A program made the position numbers and the translations under genes. From Candidatus Hydrogenedentota bacterium (GTDB lineage Bacteria; Hydrogenedentota; Hydrogenedentia; Hydrogenedentales; CAITNO01), in assembly GCA_012730045.1 (NCBI GenBank), contig JAAYBR010000153.1, positions 1-54,207 on the forward strand: a stretch of 54,207 nucleotides of DNA. Reading direction: 5' to 3'. Position 1 is the stretch's first letter. Every line of letters begins with the position of its first letter. Positions 18,025 through 25,957 of the stretch are shown here, one piece after another. Below the pieces are notes generated by a model, which searched no databases, was not told the origin of the DNA, and was given only the letters and a program-made list of their open reading frames with translations.

Positions 18025-18852
18025 CTACCCCAGCACGGCCTTCAAGTGCGCGATGCTCCGCTCCGCCTGGTCCACCGTTCCGCACTCGACGGAGAACACG
18101 ATGTCCTGCGGGACGGTCCGGCAGATGTCCGCGACGCGCTTCCAGTCAATGACGCCGTCGCCGCAGGCGCAGCCCACGGGCGTGCCCGTGACCTTGCCCC
18201 GCTCGGAGTCCGACTGGCTGACCGAGATGTCCTTCGCGTGCAGGTGGACCAGCCGGTCCTTCACCCGCTCCAGCCAGACATAGGGGTCCTCGCCGCCGAG
18301 GTAGCTGTTCCCCGTGTCGAAGTTGATGCCCACCACCGGGCTGGCCGGCAGCGCCTGGATGCGGTCCAGCCCGTCCGGCGTCTTGCTGTACTGCTGGTGC
18401 GGCTCGATGCCGATGACGATGCCCCGCGGCGCGGCCACCGCCACCGCCTCGCACAGCGTGTACCGCATGAGCACATGGTCCTCCTCCACCGTCGTCCATG
18501 CGGGCTTCAGCCCCTCGTCCGTGTTGATCACCGGCGCGCCCGCCTCCGCGGCGAAGCGCACGGCCTGCTTCAGGTACTCCACGCTGACCTCCGGCTTGCA
18601 CAGCGGGCAGTGCGCGCTCAGGCCCGACATCCTGATCCCCGCCTGTTCGCAGGCCCGCCGCAGGCGCAGCGGGTCGTCCAGCATCGAGACGCTGTGGAAG
18701 TAGCCCGCCTCGCTCAGCAGCTCCCGGCCCCAGTGCACCATGGGCTCCACATACTCATAGCCCAGCGCCGCCGCCTTCTCCACCCCCCACTCAAAACTCT
18801 TGTCCTCGTGCCGGACAAACTCCATGTTCACGCCGATGCCGATCTTGCCCAT
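18025..18852 (-). CDS. Sugar phosphate isomerase/epimerase (TIM barrel)
   Basis: A 275-residue AP-endonuclease-family-2 / xylose-isomerase-like TIM barrel. Likely metal ligands are in IGIEPHQQ (Glu), INFDTGNSYLGG (Asp), VHLHAKDIS (His and Asp) and FSVECG (Glu). Family members are cofactor-poor, metal-dependent epimerases or isomerases such as hydroxypyruvate, inosose or tagatose enzymes; the substrate cannot be assigned. ATG 18852 is supported by AAGGAG 8 nt upstream; the longer frame runs into repeats. Convergent with the membrane protein, 29 bp apart. Confidence 0.85.
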   Translation of the reverse strand: MGKIGIGVNMEFVRHEDKSFEWGVEKAAALGYEYVEPMVHWGRELLSEAGYFHSVSMLDDPLRLRRACEQAGIRMSGLSAHCPLCKPEVSVEYLKQAVRFAAEAGAPVINTDEGLKPAWTTVEEDHVLMRYTLCEAVAVAAPRGIVIGIEPHQQYSKTPDGLDRIQALPASPVVGINFDTGNSYLGGEDPYVWLERVKDRLVHLHAKDISVSQSDSERGKVTGTPVGCACGDGVIDWKRVADICRTVPQDIVFSVECGTVDQAERSIAHLKAVLG

Positions 18853-18882
18853 GGTCCGCGCTCCTTGTTGGTTGGAGACACC

Positions 18883-18911
18883 AGCATACGAAAACCGCCG
18901 TGCCAAGGCAA
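18883..18911 (-). promoter_or_regulatory. Putative promoter of the sugar isomerase gene
   Basis: On the minus strand: TTGCCT (18911-18906), 17-bp spacer, TATGCT (18888-18883). It lies about 30 nt upstream of the start codon. Confidence 0.5.
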
Positions 18912-19020
18912 ACGGAAAGCGGCGCGGAAACACCGGACAGGGAAGCGTGAGAACCGGGGTGTGTCGGGAACGGGATTGCCGCAGTCGCTGCCGCTCCTTC
19001 GCAATGACGTGTTCTTCCGC

Positions 19021-19105
19021 GTCATCGCGAGCGAAGCGAAGCGATCTCGTTCCCGCCACCGCCCCGCGCACCCAGGTCATGGCGAGCGAAGCGAAGCCAT
19101 CTCGT
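19021..19105. repeat. Two 30-bp direct repeats (GTCATnGCGAGCGAAGCGAAG type)
   Basis: Copies at 19021-19050 and 19076-19105 differ at two positions (C/G before GCGAG, and GC[G/C]ATCTCG). A partial inverted copy ends near 19006 (CTTCGCAATGAC). Such GTCATTGCGAG..GAAGCGAAGC repeats are known as dispersed elements in several phyla. A degenerate version lies at about 117-136. Confidence 0.8.
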
Positions 19106-19149
19106 GCACGCCACGATTCCGCTTCCCCGCTTTCCCCCAACCACGCGCC

Positions 19150-19251
19150 CCTGGGATCGCCAAGCTCCAGCTTGGCCTCTTGGTCTTTCCCGCGCGGGCC
19201 TATCCATGGCACGTTTTCCCGAAAGCCAGGGGGAAGCCTGGCGATCCCAGG
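19150..19251. repeat. Imperfect inverted repeat ending CTGGGATCGCCA
   Basis: The left arm (about 19150-19176, CCTGGGATCGCCAAGCTCC...) and right arm (about 19225-19251, ending GGCGATCCCAGG) are imperfect reverse complements about 48 nt apart. This resembles a small non-coding mobile repeat. No gene between. Confidence 0.65.
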
Positions 19252-19305
19252 AGCGCGGGACCGACACCCTTCCGTTTAGGTTCATCCCTTCCCAGCCCGT
19301 CCCTC

Positions 19306-19337
19306 CCATCGGTGTTCATCACTGTTCATCGGTGGTT
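19306..19337. repeat. TTCATCACTGTTCATCGGTGG repeat, copy 1
   Basis: Nearly identical to 52950-52982 (three or four differences). Inside it, the unit GTTCATC occurs twice. Read on the other strand it is an AACCACCGATGAACA-type repeat, a sort seen scattered in many genomes. Confidence 0.7.
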
Positions 19338-19373
19338 TCCCCCCTCTTCCTCCGGAGACCCGGCATCCCCCCG

Positions 19374-20465
19374 TCACTCGTCGGTGTACTCGGTGATGGC
19401 GGCCTCGTCGAACACGGCGAGCATGATCGTGGTGCGGCCGTTGGTGGTGTAGACGAGGTAGATTTTCCCGTCCTTTCCCTGCACGGCGTAGGGGTACGCG
19501 AAGTCGTTGTTGCCCCCGGCGATGTCGCGCTTGTGGGGCCAGGTCTCGCCGCCGTCCTTGCTGACGGCGACGGTGAGCGGCGTGCGGTCGTTCATGTTGT
19601 TGTTGTAGACCAGCAGGAGGTCGCCGTTGGTGAGCTTGATGAGCTCGACCGCCGCGTTGCAGTTGGGGAACTCCGTGTTGACGCCCTCGGACCAGGTCTT
19701 GCCGCCGTCGAAGGAGTCGCTGCGGATCATCCACCCGTCGGTTGTGGGCTCGTAGCCGCCGCTGCGGCGGGTGAAGCAGAAGAGGTGGTCGTCCGTGAGC
19801 TGGACGACCTGGGCCTGCTCGTTGCCCTTGGCCGAGTGGATGCGGCTGCTCTCGGTCCAGGTCTTGGTGGACGGGGTGTAGCGCAGGAAGAAGCAGGTGG
19901 TCTCGGGGGACGTGAACTCGCGGTCGCCGCCCATCTCCTTGTACAGCGGCAGGAGGTAGTCGCCGTTGTTCAGCACGATGGGCTGTCCGCGGACCATGGT
20001 GCCCTCCTCCCACGTCAGCATGAAGGAGTCGGACCAGGTCTCCGCGCCGTCCCTCGACACCTTCGCCTTCACCCGCGACGTGCACCACGTCTCCCCGAGG
20101 CGGTTCACATAGAAGAGCCACACCAGCCCGTCGGGCGCCTGCCAGACCACGGGGTTACCGTCTCCCTGGAACGGCGTGTCCGCGATGACCACGGGGTGGG
20201 ACCAGCCCTCCTCCCCGGCCTTCCGACGGGCGCCGTAGACCGCCGTGTTGTCGTCATACTCGTTCTCGCCGCCGTAGTAGGCGATGTAGAGGTCCCCGTT
20301 GGCGAGTTGGGTGATCGAGGCGGGGTGCTTGTACGGGCCGGGATGCTCCTGCCCGAAGACGCGGTGGGTCTCCACATTGGTCTTGAACATGGGGAGAACC
20401 AGCCCCTCGGTGGACGCGGCGTCGGCACCGCACGCCAGCATCGTCACGGCAAGCAGAAACGACAT
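19374..20465 (-). CDS. Secreted BNR-repeat sialidase-like hydrolase
   Basis: A 363-residue protein with a signal peptide (about 1-20). It has a six-bladed beta-propeller pattern with Asp boxes: VSRDGAETWSD, DSFDGGKTWSE and VSKDGGETWPH. Such proteins are exo-sialidases (GH33-like) or related glycan-binding propellers. The catalytic arginine triad cannot be fixed by eye, so enzymatic activity is inferred. AGGAGG lies 7 nt before ATG 20465. It is divergent from the GT2 gene and stands alone on its strand. Confidence 0.82.
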   Translation of the reverse strand: MSFLLAVTMLACGADAASTEGLVLPMFKTNVETHRVFGQEHPGPYKHPASITQLANGDLYIAYYGGENEYDDNTAVYGARRKAGEEGWSHPVVIADTPFQGDGNPVVWQAPDGLVWLFYVNRLGETWCTSRVKAKVSRDGAETWSDSFMLTWEEGTMVRGQPIVLNNGDYLLPLYKEMGGDREFTSPETTCFFLRYTPSTKTWTESSRIHSAKGNEQAQVVQLTDDHLFCFTRRSGGYEPTTDGWMIRSDSFDGGKTWSEGVNTEFPNCNAAVELIKLTNGDLLLVYNNNMNDRTPLTVAVSKDGGETWPHKRDIAGGNNDFAYPYAVQGKDGKIYLVYTTNGRTTIMLAVFDEAAITEYTDE

Positions 20466-20509
20466 GGGAAACCCTCCTGTGCGCGGCGGCCCGTCCCGGC
20501 CGCCGGTCT

Positions 20510-20539
20510 TTGCGCTTTCGACAAGGCTTACTCTACCAT
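20510..20539 (+). promoter_or_regulatory. Putative promoter of the GT2 gene
   Basis: TTGCGC (20510-20515), 18-bp spacer, TACCAT (20534-20539), 25 nt ahead of ATG 20565. Same TTGCGC-18-TACnnT layout as at 33530 and, on the minus strand, 26951. Confidence 0.5.
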
Positions 20540-20564
20540 AGGGGCGCAAACCAAGGGAGTCCGC

Positions 20565-22811
20565 ATGTCCGGAACACACCACGAGACGCCGCGCGGCGAC
20601 GGCGGTTTCCGCGCCGACTATCTGCGCCTGTGCGACTGGACGGCGCAGGTCGGCCTCGCATTGGAGGAGATGGACGGGCTGTGGTGGTGGCGGGCGGGCC
20701 TGCGGCGGCGGGCCGCGCTGGAGGCGCTGGGGCTGCTGCCAAAGCCGCCGCTGCCCGCGGAGGCGGCGGCCGCCCTGCGCGCGCGCGCGGAGGAGGAGCA
20801 GCGCCGGGTGCTGGAGACGCTGGACGGCGGCGGGCTTTCGGGCGCGGAGGCGGTGGACGCGGTGAACGCGCAGTGCCGCGTCCTGGCGGGAATCTACGGC
20901 GAGCTGACGCGCATGGCGCGGAGCCCGTGGTGGCGGCTGGGCATTGCGGCGCGCCGCGCGGCGGGGGCGCTGGGCGTGAAGAAGCGCGCTTTCCGCATGC
21001 CAACGGAGGAGGCGGCGGAGGTCATGGGCCTGTTCCGCGCGTGGCTGGCGTGGTCGGACTTTGGGGCGTGGTATCCGGACCGCCTGCCCGCGGTGAACCG
21101 GACCGAGACCGCCGCCCCGCCGGACGCCTCGCTTTTCGGCGGCAGGATGGCGGAACTGCTCCGGGACGGGGGGTATCCCCTGCTTCCCCATGTCTGGCGG
21201 GCCAGCGAGGCCCATGCCGCCGCCCTCCGGCGGCAGCATTCCCCGGCCGGACCCGCCCCGCTGGTCTCGGTCATCATGGCCGCTTGGAACCGCGAGGCGG
21301 TCATCGGCGACGCCGTGCGCAGCGTGCTGGAGCAGACCTGGACGCAGTGGGAGCTGCTCGTGTGCGACGACGGCAGCGTGGACGGCACGGCGGCGCGCGC
21401 GGTGGCGGCGGGCGATCCCCGGGTGCGCGTGCTGCGGCTCCCGCACGGGGGCGCGGCGCGGGCGCGCAACGCGGGCCTCGCGGAGGCGCGGGGCGAACAC
21501 ATCGCGTATCTGGACACGGACAACCTGTGGCACCCGGCCTATCTGGAGACTATGCTCGCCGCCGTGGCGGGCCGGGGGCCGGTATGCGCCTTCGCGCGGA
21601 GCGTGGAGGCCGTCGCCGGCACGGACGGCCGTTTCCGGGTGCGCTCGGCGCGGGGGATAGACCACGACTATGAGCGGCTCCTGGTGCGGAACCACCTGGA
21701 TCTGAACACGTTCATGCACCACCGGGCGCTGTATGAGCGGCTGGGCGGGTTCACGGACTCCCTGCCCAGGGGGCAGGACTGGGACCTCGCCCTGCGCTAC
21801 ACGCACAGCGTGGAGCCGGTGGCGGTGGACGCGCTGCTCGCCCTCTACCGGCGGCATCCCGGCTGGGGGCAGCTCACGGACACCCAGCGCCACCGCGCGG
21901 GCTTCGTCGAGCGGATCGTCCGGGGCAATGTCACGCTGCTGGGCCGCGACGGCCTGCCGTCCCTGTCGCGGATCACGCCGCGCCCGCGGGTGCTCGTGCT
22001 GGGGGCCGATGCGGACGCCCCGCGCGCGCGCGCCCTCGCCGACATCCTCACGAGCCACGACATCGCCAAAGCGGAGGCCGTGGAGACGGCGGAGGCCATC
22101 ACGAAACATCTGGCCGGGGCCGACGCCCTGTATGTTGTCGGAGACGCGGCGCGGCTGCTCGTGGGACTCCCCTTCCCGCAGGGCTTTCCCGTGTTTCTCG
22201 AGGACGCGCCCGAACCGGCGGCCCTTCCCGGCGCGGTGGTGCGGCAAACCACCTCCCGCGTGCTGCCCGGTCTGGAGGGCGCGGGGTTCCCCGTGGGAGG
22301 GGGATGCCCCGACGCGCCTTCCTTTCCCCCGGCGGGCGGTGCCGCGCTGGAAGGATTCCGCGTTCTGCCGGTCGGCGGCACGGCCGACAATGCCGGACAT
22401 TTCTTCAAGCGCCTCGACATGCGGGCGGCCGTGCCCGCCCCTCCACAATCCGGCGGCACGCCTTTTTCCGGCGTGGACGCCGTGGTGGTCGGGTTCTGCG
22501 GGGACGGCGCCCCGGGTCCCGGCCGGACGCATGACGCGGCGGTGCGCGCCTTTGCCTCGGGGGTGTCGGTGGTCGCCGCCCACGGGTGCGGCCTGGACGC
22601 GCTCCTCCGGCGGGGCTGCGCGCACGGCGTGCGCGCGGGGGATTTCGACGCGCTGCGGGCGGTGCTGGAGAAACTGGCGGGCGACCACCGCCTGGATACG
22701 GTGACCGTCGCTGCCCGCCGCCTGTATGAGCGCACGGCCTCGCCCCGCGCGGCGGCGGTGCAGGTGTCGCTGCTGCTCACCGAGGCCCCGCCCCCCGCGC
22801 GCACGGACTGA
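20565..22811 (+). CDS. Large protein with central GT2 glycosyltransferase domain
   Basis: A 748-residue protein. An N-terminal helical Ala/Arg-rich region (about 1-230) has no recognised family. A GT-A fold glycosyltransferase family 2 domain follows (about 234-450): PLVSVIMAAWNRE, LVCDDGSVDGT, and a DTDN in place of the usual DxD. The C-terminal 290 residues begin RVLVLGADADAP and look Rossmann-like, possibly a second glycosyltransferase-type or nucleotide-binding domain. AAGGGAG lies 6 nt before ATG 20565; the much longer open frame upstream runs antisense through the sialidase and is rejected. Sugar donor and acceptor are unknown. Confidence 0.82.
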   Translation: MSGTHHETPRGDGGFRADYLRLCDWTAQVGLALEEMDGLWWWRAGLRRRAALEALGLLPKPPLPAEAAAALRARAEEEQRRVLETLDGGGLSGAEAVDAVNAQCRVLAGIYGELTRMARSPWWRLGIAARRAAGALGVKKRAFRMPTEEAAEVMGLFRAWLAWSDFGAWYPDRLPAVNRTETAAPPDASLFGGRMAELLRDGGYPLLPHVWRASEAHAAALRRQHSPAGPAPLVSVIMAAWNREAVIGDAVRSVLEQTWTQWELLVCDDGSVDGTAARAVAAGDPRVRVLRLPHGGAARARNAGLAEARGEHIAYLDTDNLWHPAYLETMLAAVAGRGPVCAFARSVEAVAGTDGRFRVRSARGIDHDYERLLVRNHLDLNTFMHHRALYERLGGFTDSLPRGQDWDLALRYTHSVEPVAVDALLALYRRHPGWGQLTDTQRHRAGFVERIVRGNVTLLGRDGLPSLSRITPRPRVLVLGADADAPRARALADILTSHDIAKAEAVETAEAITKHLAGADALYVVGDAARLLVGLPFPQGFPVFLEDAPEPAALPGAVVRQTTSRVLPGLEGAGFPVGGGCPDAPSFPPAGGAALEGFRVLPVGGTADNAGHFFKRLDMRAAVPAPPQSGGTPFSGVDAVVVGFCGDGAPGPGRTHDAAVRAFASGVSVVAAHGCGLDALLRRGCAHGVRAGDFDALRAVLEKLAGDHRLDTVTVAARRLYERTASPRAAAVQVSLLLTEAPPPARTD

Positions 22812-22831
22812 CACGGACGGGCACGGACCTG
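22802..22831. repeat. Three-copy CACGGACnnn tandem repeat
   Basis: Three adjacent 10-bp units, CACGGACTGA, CACGGACGGG and CACGGACCTG. The first unit contains the GT2 stop codon. Confidence 0.7.
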
Positions 22832-22878
22832 TCGGCGCCCGCGCAACCACACACAACCTCCCAGGCCCGGCGGACTGG

Positions 22879-22905
22879 TCCGACCTGTCCGACTAGTCCG
22901 ACGGT
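22879..22905. repeat. TCCGACnnn array (9-bp period), 3 units
   Basis: TCCGAC at 22879, 22888 and 22897, each followed by three variable bases. The same unit recurs at 34737 (inside a gene) and 52900. Confidence 0.8.
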
Positions 22906-22916
22906 CAGGCCCCGCC

Positions 22917-22945
22917 TTGACCCGTGGAGCGCCGCAGGGTACAGT
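22917..22945 (+). promoter_or_regulatory. Promoter implying a leaderless transcript
   Basis: TTGACC (22917-22922), 17-bp spacer, TACAGT (22940-22945). A start site 7 nt after the -10 falls at about 22952-22953, on the ATG itself. No ribosome-binding site is seen at the right spacing. Confidence 0.6.
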
Positions 22946-22952
22946 GTCCGTC

Positions 22953-23852
22953 ATGCCCTCCCCTTCCCGGCCCCAGCCCTCCCGCGACGACAACCGGCGC
23001 GCCGCCCTGGCCATGTTCGGCGCGGCGGCGGGGTTCGCCCTCATGGCCGCGCTGGCCCACGGCCTGCGCGGGGATCTGCCGTGGCCGGTGGTGGCCTTCG
23101 CGCGGTGCGCGGCGATGCTGGCCGTGATGGCGGGGGTGCTGGCCGCGCGGCGCGCGCCCCTGGTGCTGCTGGGCAACCGCACGCTGTGGCTGCGGAGCGT
23201 CTTCGGCACCCTCGGCCTGCTGACCACCTTCTACTGCCTGAGCCGCATGCCCGTGGCGGACACGGTGGTGATCTTCGCCATGAGCCCCCTGTGGATCGTC
23301 CTGATCACCGCGCGCCTCGACCGGGCGCCCACGCCGCCTGCCACCTGGCTCCATCTGGCGCTCGCCCTTTCCGGGGTGCTCCTCATGGAGAGGCCCTCCT
23401 TCTCGGCGGACTCCCTGCCGCTGGCTGTCGCGCTGGCGGGGTCGGTGGCCGTGGCCGTGGCCATGGTCAGCCTGAGCCGCACCCACGACTATCCGCAGGA
23501 GACGGTTGTCACCCATTTCTCCCTCTTCGCGACCCTTGCCACCCTCGCCCTGGCACTGTCGGGGGCGGGCGGAACCCTGCCCGCGGGCGCGTGGTCCCCC
23601 GCGCGGCACCTGCCCGTGCTGGCGGCCATGGGCGTCTGCGGCACGGCGGGCCAGCTGCTCATGACGGCGGCATACCGGCGGGGCCGGCCCACGCTGATGG
23701 CGCTGGTGGGGCTGAGCCAGATCGTGATGGGGGCGGGGCTGGACGCGGCGGTGTTCGGCCACGGCGTGGACGCGCCCAAGGCGGCGGGCATGGCGCTCAT
23801 CGTGCTGGGCATCACGCTTAACGCGCGCCGGGGCGCGGTGGAGGCGGGATAA
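22953..23852 (+). CDS. EamA/DMT-family transporter
   Basis: A 299-residue integral membrane protein with about ten hydrophobic segments arranged as two EamA repeats, typical of drug/metabolite exporters of the RhaT/YdcZ/SAM-transporter superfamily. The N-terminal repeat carries FARCAAM and GTLGLLTTFYCLSRMPVADT, the C-terminal repeat AAYRRGRPTLMALVGLSQIV. The substrate cannot be set. ATG 22953 is chosen because the upstream TTG start at 22917 lies within the promoter -35. Convergent with coaBC, 12 bp apart. Confidence 0.88.
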   Translation: MPSPSRPQPSRDDNRRAALAMFGAAAGFALMAALAHGLRGDLPWPVVAFARCAAMLAVMAGVLAARRAPLVLLGNRTLWLRSVFGTLGLLTTFYCLSRMPVADTVVIFAMSPLWIVLITARLDRAPTPPATWLHLALALSGVLLMERPSFSADSLPLAVALAGSVAVAVAMVSLSRTHDYPQETVVTHFSLFATLATLALALSGAGGTLPAGAWSPARHLPVLAAMGVCGTAGQLLMTAAYRRGRPTLMALVGLSQIVMGAGLDAAVFGHGVDAPKAAGMALIVLGITLNARRGAVEAG

Positions 23853-23864
23853 CGGTAGGGGGGA

Positions 23865-25088
23865 TCAGGCGACGGGACGCGGGGCGCTCAGCATGCGGGC
23901 AATCTCGCTCAGCACGCGGTCGGCCAGCACGGTCTTGGGAATGACGCCGTAGGCGTCCGGCTCGCGGTCGCGGTGGACCAGCCAGGCCTCGCAGTCCTCG
24001 GAGCCGATGGCGCTGCGCGCGCCGCCGACGCGGTTCGCGATGAGCAGGTCGAGGTTTTTGGCGCGCAGCTTCGCCGCGCCGTTCGCGGGCACGTTTTCCG
24101 TCTCGGCGGCAAACCCCACCAGTATCTGGCCGGGCCGGCGGTTGCCGCCGACCGCCGCCGCGATGTCCGGATTCGGCACCAGCGGCAGCGTGAACGCGTC
24201 CGGGCTGCGCTTGATCTTGGAAAGGTGCGTGGTCTCGGGCCGGTAGTCGGCCACGGCGGCCGCGGCGATGAACACGTCGGCGCGCGGCACCAGCTCCATG
24301 ACCGCGTCGTGCATCTCGCGGGCGGTCTGCACGTCCGTCACCTGCGCCGCCGCGGGCAGGGGCTCGGTGGACGGCCCGCGCACGACCCACACCCGCGCGC
24401 CGCGGCTGAGGGCGGCCATGGCAAAGGCGCGGCCCATGCGGCCGGTGGACCGGTTGCCGATGTAGCGGACCGGGTCGAGAGGCTCGTGGTTCGCCCCGCT
24501 GGTGATCAGGATGGTGCGGCCGAAAAGGTCCTTGTGCGGGTTGAGGGCCATGGCGGCGGCCTCAAGGATGACGTCCGTCTCAATGAGGCGCCCCTCGCCC
24601 TCGGTGCCGCAGGCGAGCCGGCCCCTGCCCGGCCCCACGAACAGCGCGCCGCGCCGCCGCAGCCGGGCGATGTTGTCGCGCGTGGCCGGGTGCAGGTACA
24701 TGTTGGTGTTCATCGCCGGGGCGAAGAGCACCGGCGCGCGCGTGGCCAGCAGGGTCGTCGAGATCCAGTCGTCCGCGATGCCGTTGGCCGCCTTCGCGAT
24801 GATGTTGGCCGTGGCCGGGGCGACCAGGAACAGGTCGGCCTGGCGGGCCATGGCGATGTGCTCCATCTCCGACGCGGTGCCGGGCTCCCACAGGCCCAGG
24901 ATCGCCCGGCGGCCCGTGATGGCCTCCAGGGTCGCGGGGCCGATGAGCTTGCAGGCGGACTCCGAGAGCGCGGGGATCACCGCCGCGCCGCATTCAACGA
25001 GCCTCGACGCCACCTCGCACGCCTTGTAGGCGGCGATGGACCCCGTCACGCCGAGCACGACGGTCTTGCCGGAGAAGCACCGCTTCAT
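23865..25088 (-). CDS. coaBC: Bifunctional phosphopantothenoylcysteine decarboxylase/phosphopantothenate-cysteine ligase
   Basis: A 407-residue CoA-biosynthesis enzyme, the usual length. The N-terminal flavoprotein CoaC half (about 1-185) has GVTGSIAAYKACE, the substrate-recognition PAMNTNMYLHP and the active-site Cys in LACGTEGEGRL. The C-terminal CoaB half (about 188-407) has ILITSGANHEPLDPVRYIGNRSTGRMG, FIAAAAVADYRP and the Lys-containing clamp KIKRS. It joins cysteine to 4'-phosphopantothenate (CTP-dependent in bacteria) and decarboxylates the product. It starts 4 bp after rpoZ, in the conserved yicC-gmk-rpoZ-coaBC order. Confidence 0.95.
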   Translation of the reverse strand: MKRCFSGKTVVLGVTGSIAAYKACEVASRLVECGAAVIPALSESACKLIGPATLEAITGRRAILGLWEPGTASEMEHIAMARQADLFLVAPATANIIAKAANGIADDWISTTLLATRAPVLFAPAMNTNMYLHPATRDNIARLRRRGALFVGPGRGRLACGTEGEGRLIETDVILEAAAMALNPHKDLFGRTILITSGANHEPLDPVRYIGNRSTGRMGRAFAMAALSRGARVWVVRGPSTEPLPAAAQVTDVQTAREMHDAVMELVPRADVFIAAAAVADYRPETTHLSKIKRSPDAFTLPLVPNPDIAAAVGGNRRPGQILVGFAAETENVPANGAAKLRAKNLDLLIANRVGGARSAIGSEDCEAWLVHRDREPDAYGVIPKTVLADRVLSEIARMLSAPRPVA

Positions 25089-25092
25089 GGAA

Positions 25093-25338
25093 TCACTCCG
25101 ACTCCTCGTCGTCCGCGAAGAAGTCGCCCGCCGCCTCTTCCTCGGCGGACCAGGTCAGCTTGTTCTCCATCACCTCCTCGAGGGACGTGATGGTGGGCTT
25201 GCGGCCCCGGGCCGCCGCGCCGAAGCCGTGCGACTCCGTGCGGCTGATCTGGACGGAGCGCTTGCCCGCCACGATCACCAGCCGGTACAGGCTGTCGAAC
25301 TTGTCCTTGAAATCGTCCACGCAGTAGGGTGCAGGCAT
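25093..25338 (-). CDS. rpoZ: RNA polymerase omega subunit
   Basis: An 81-residue RpoZ-like protein that would help fold and assemble the beta' subunit. The omega core is visible as YRLVIVAGKRSVQI followed by KPTITSLEEVMENKL, with an acidic tail. ATG 25338 is preferred: the family starts just before the C-x-DDF-like segment, and GGGAG lies 9 nt upstream. A GTG/ATG further out (25368) would add ten residues. Position between gmk and coaBC is the classical one and strengthens the call. Confidence 0.87.
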   Translation of the reverse strand: MPAPYCVDDFKDKFDSLYRLVIVAGKRSVQISRTESHGFGAAARGRKPTITSLEEVMENKLTWSAEEEAAGDFFADDEESE

Positions 25339-25386
25339 CTGTCTAGTCTCCCGTGTCTGTAGGGTCAACCCGGCGCGGGGCCGGAG

Positions 25387-25950
25387 TCACTCGCCTCGTC
25401 TTTCCGCCATGATGCGGAGGATGGCCTCCGCCGCGCGCGCCACCGTGTCGTTTACCACCACATGGTCAAACTCGCCCGCCGCCGCCATTTCCGTCCGGGC
25501 GTTGCGCAGGCGGACCGCGATGTCCTCCTCGCTGTTGGTGCCGCGCGCGCGCAGCCGCCGCTCCAGCTCACCCAGGGAGGGCGGCGCCAGGAAAACGCCG
25601 ACAGTCCCGGGGTGGAGCCGCTTCAGGCTGCGCATCCCCTGGACGTCGAGTTGCAGTAGTATATCATGCCCGGCCGCCAGACAGCGCTCCAGCTCCGTGT
25701 TCAGCGTTCCGTAGCGGTTCCCGTGCACCTCCGCCCACTCCGCAAACCCGCCCGCGGCCACGCGCCGGTCAAACTCCTCCCGGGGGAGGAAGTGGTAGTC
25801 GCGGCCGTCCACTTCGCCGGGGCGCGGGGCGCGGGTCGTGGCGGAAACCGTCGAGACCAGGTGCCCCGCGCGGCGGCGCACCTCGTCGAGCACCGTGTTC
25901 TTGCCCGCGCCGGACGGGGCCGACAGCACATACAGGTTGCCGCGTTCCAT
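25387..25950 (-). CDS. gmk: Guanylate kinase with atypical P-loop
   Basis: A 187-residue guanylate kinase (GMP + ATP to GDP + ADP). It has SATTRAPRPGEVDGRDYHF (GMP-binding Arg and Tyr), YGT, LQLDVQG and the lid Arg residues. The P-loop reads SAPSGAGKNTV: Asn replaces the usual Ser/Thr that coordinates Mg2+ after the Lys. The DNA at that codon reads AAC on the minus strand, so the change is present in the sequence as given. 7 bp separates it from yicC and about 50 bp from rpoZ. Confidence 0.93.
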   Translation of the reverse strand: MERGNLYVLSAPSGAGKNTVLDEVRRRAGHLVSTVSATTRAPRPGEVDGRDYHFLPREEFDRRVAAGGFAEWAEVHGNRYGTLNTELERCLAAGHDILLQLDVQGMRSLKRLHPGTVGVFLAPPSLGELERRLRARGTNSEEDIAVRLRNARTEMAAAGEFDHVVVNDTVARAAEAILRIMAERRGE

Positions 25951-25957
25951 GGAAAGC

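Larger units (their letters stand above)
18853..19373. other. Repeat-rich intergenic region
   Basis: About 520 bp with no credible gene. It holds the promoter of the sugar isomerase, two 30-bp direct repeats, an imperfect inverted repeat and a copy of the TTCATC repeat shared with 52.95 kb, each listed separately. It may be an accumulation site for small mobile repeats. Confidence 0.75.

Noticed and set aside
19374-22856. A 1160-residue minus-strand frame including the sialidase
   Set aside because: Only 19374-20465 carries sialidase motifs and a signal peptide; the remainder is antisense to the GT2 gene.
22802-22905. A CRISPR array in the GT2-EamA gap
   Set aside because: Units are 9-10 bp with only three variable bases, far shorter than CRISPR repeats and spacers; no Cas genes.
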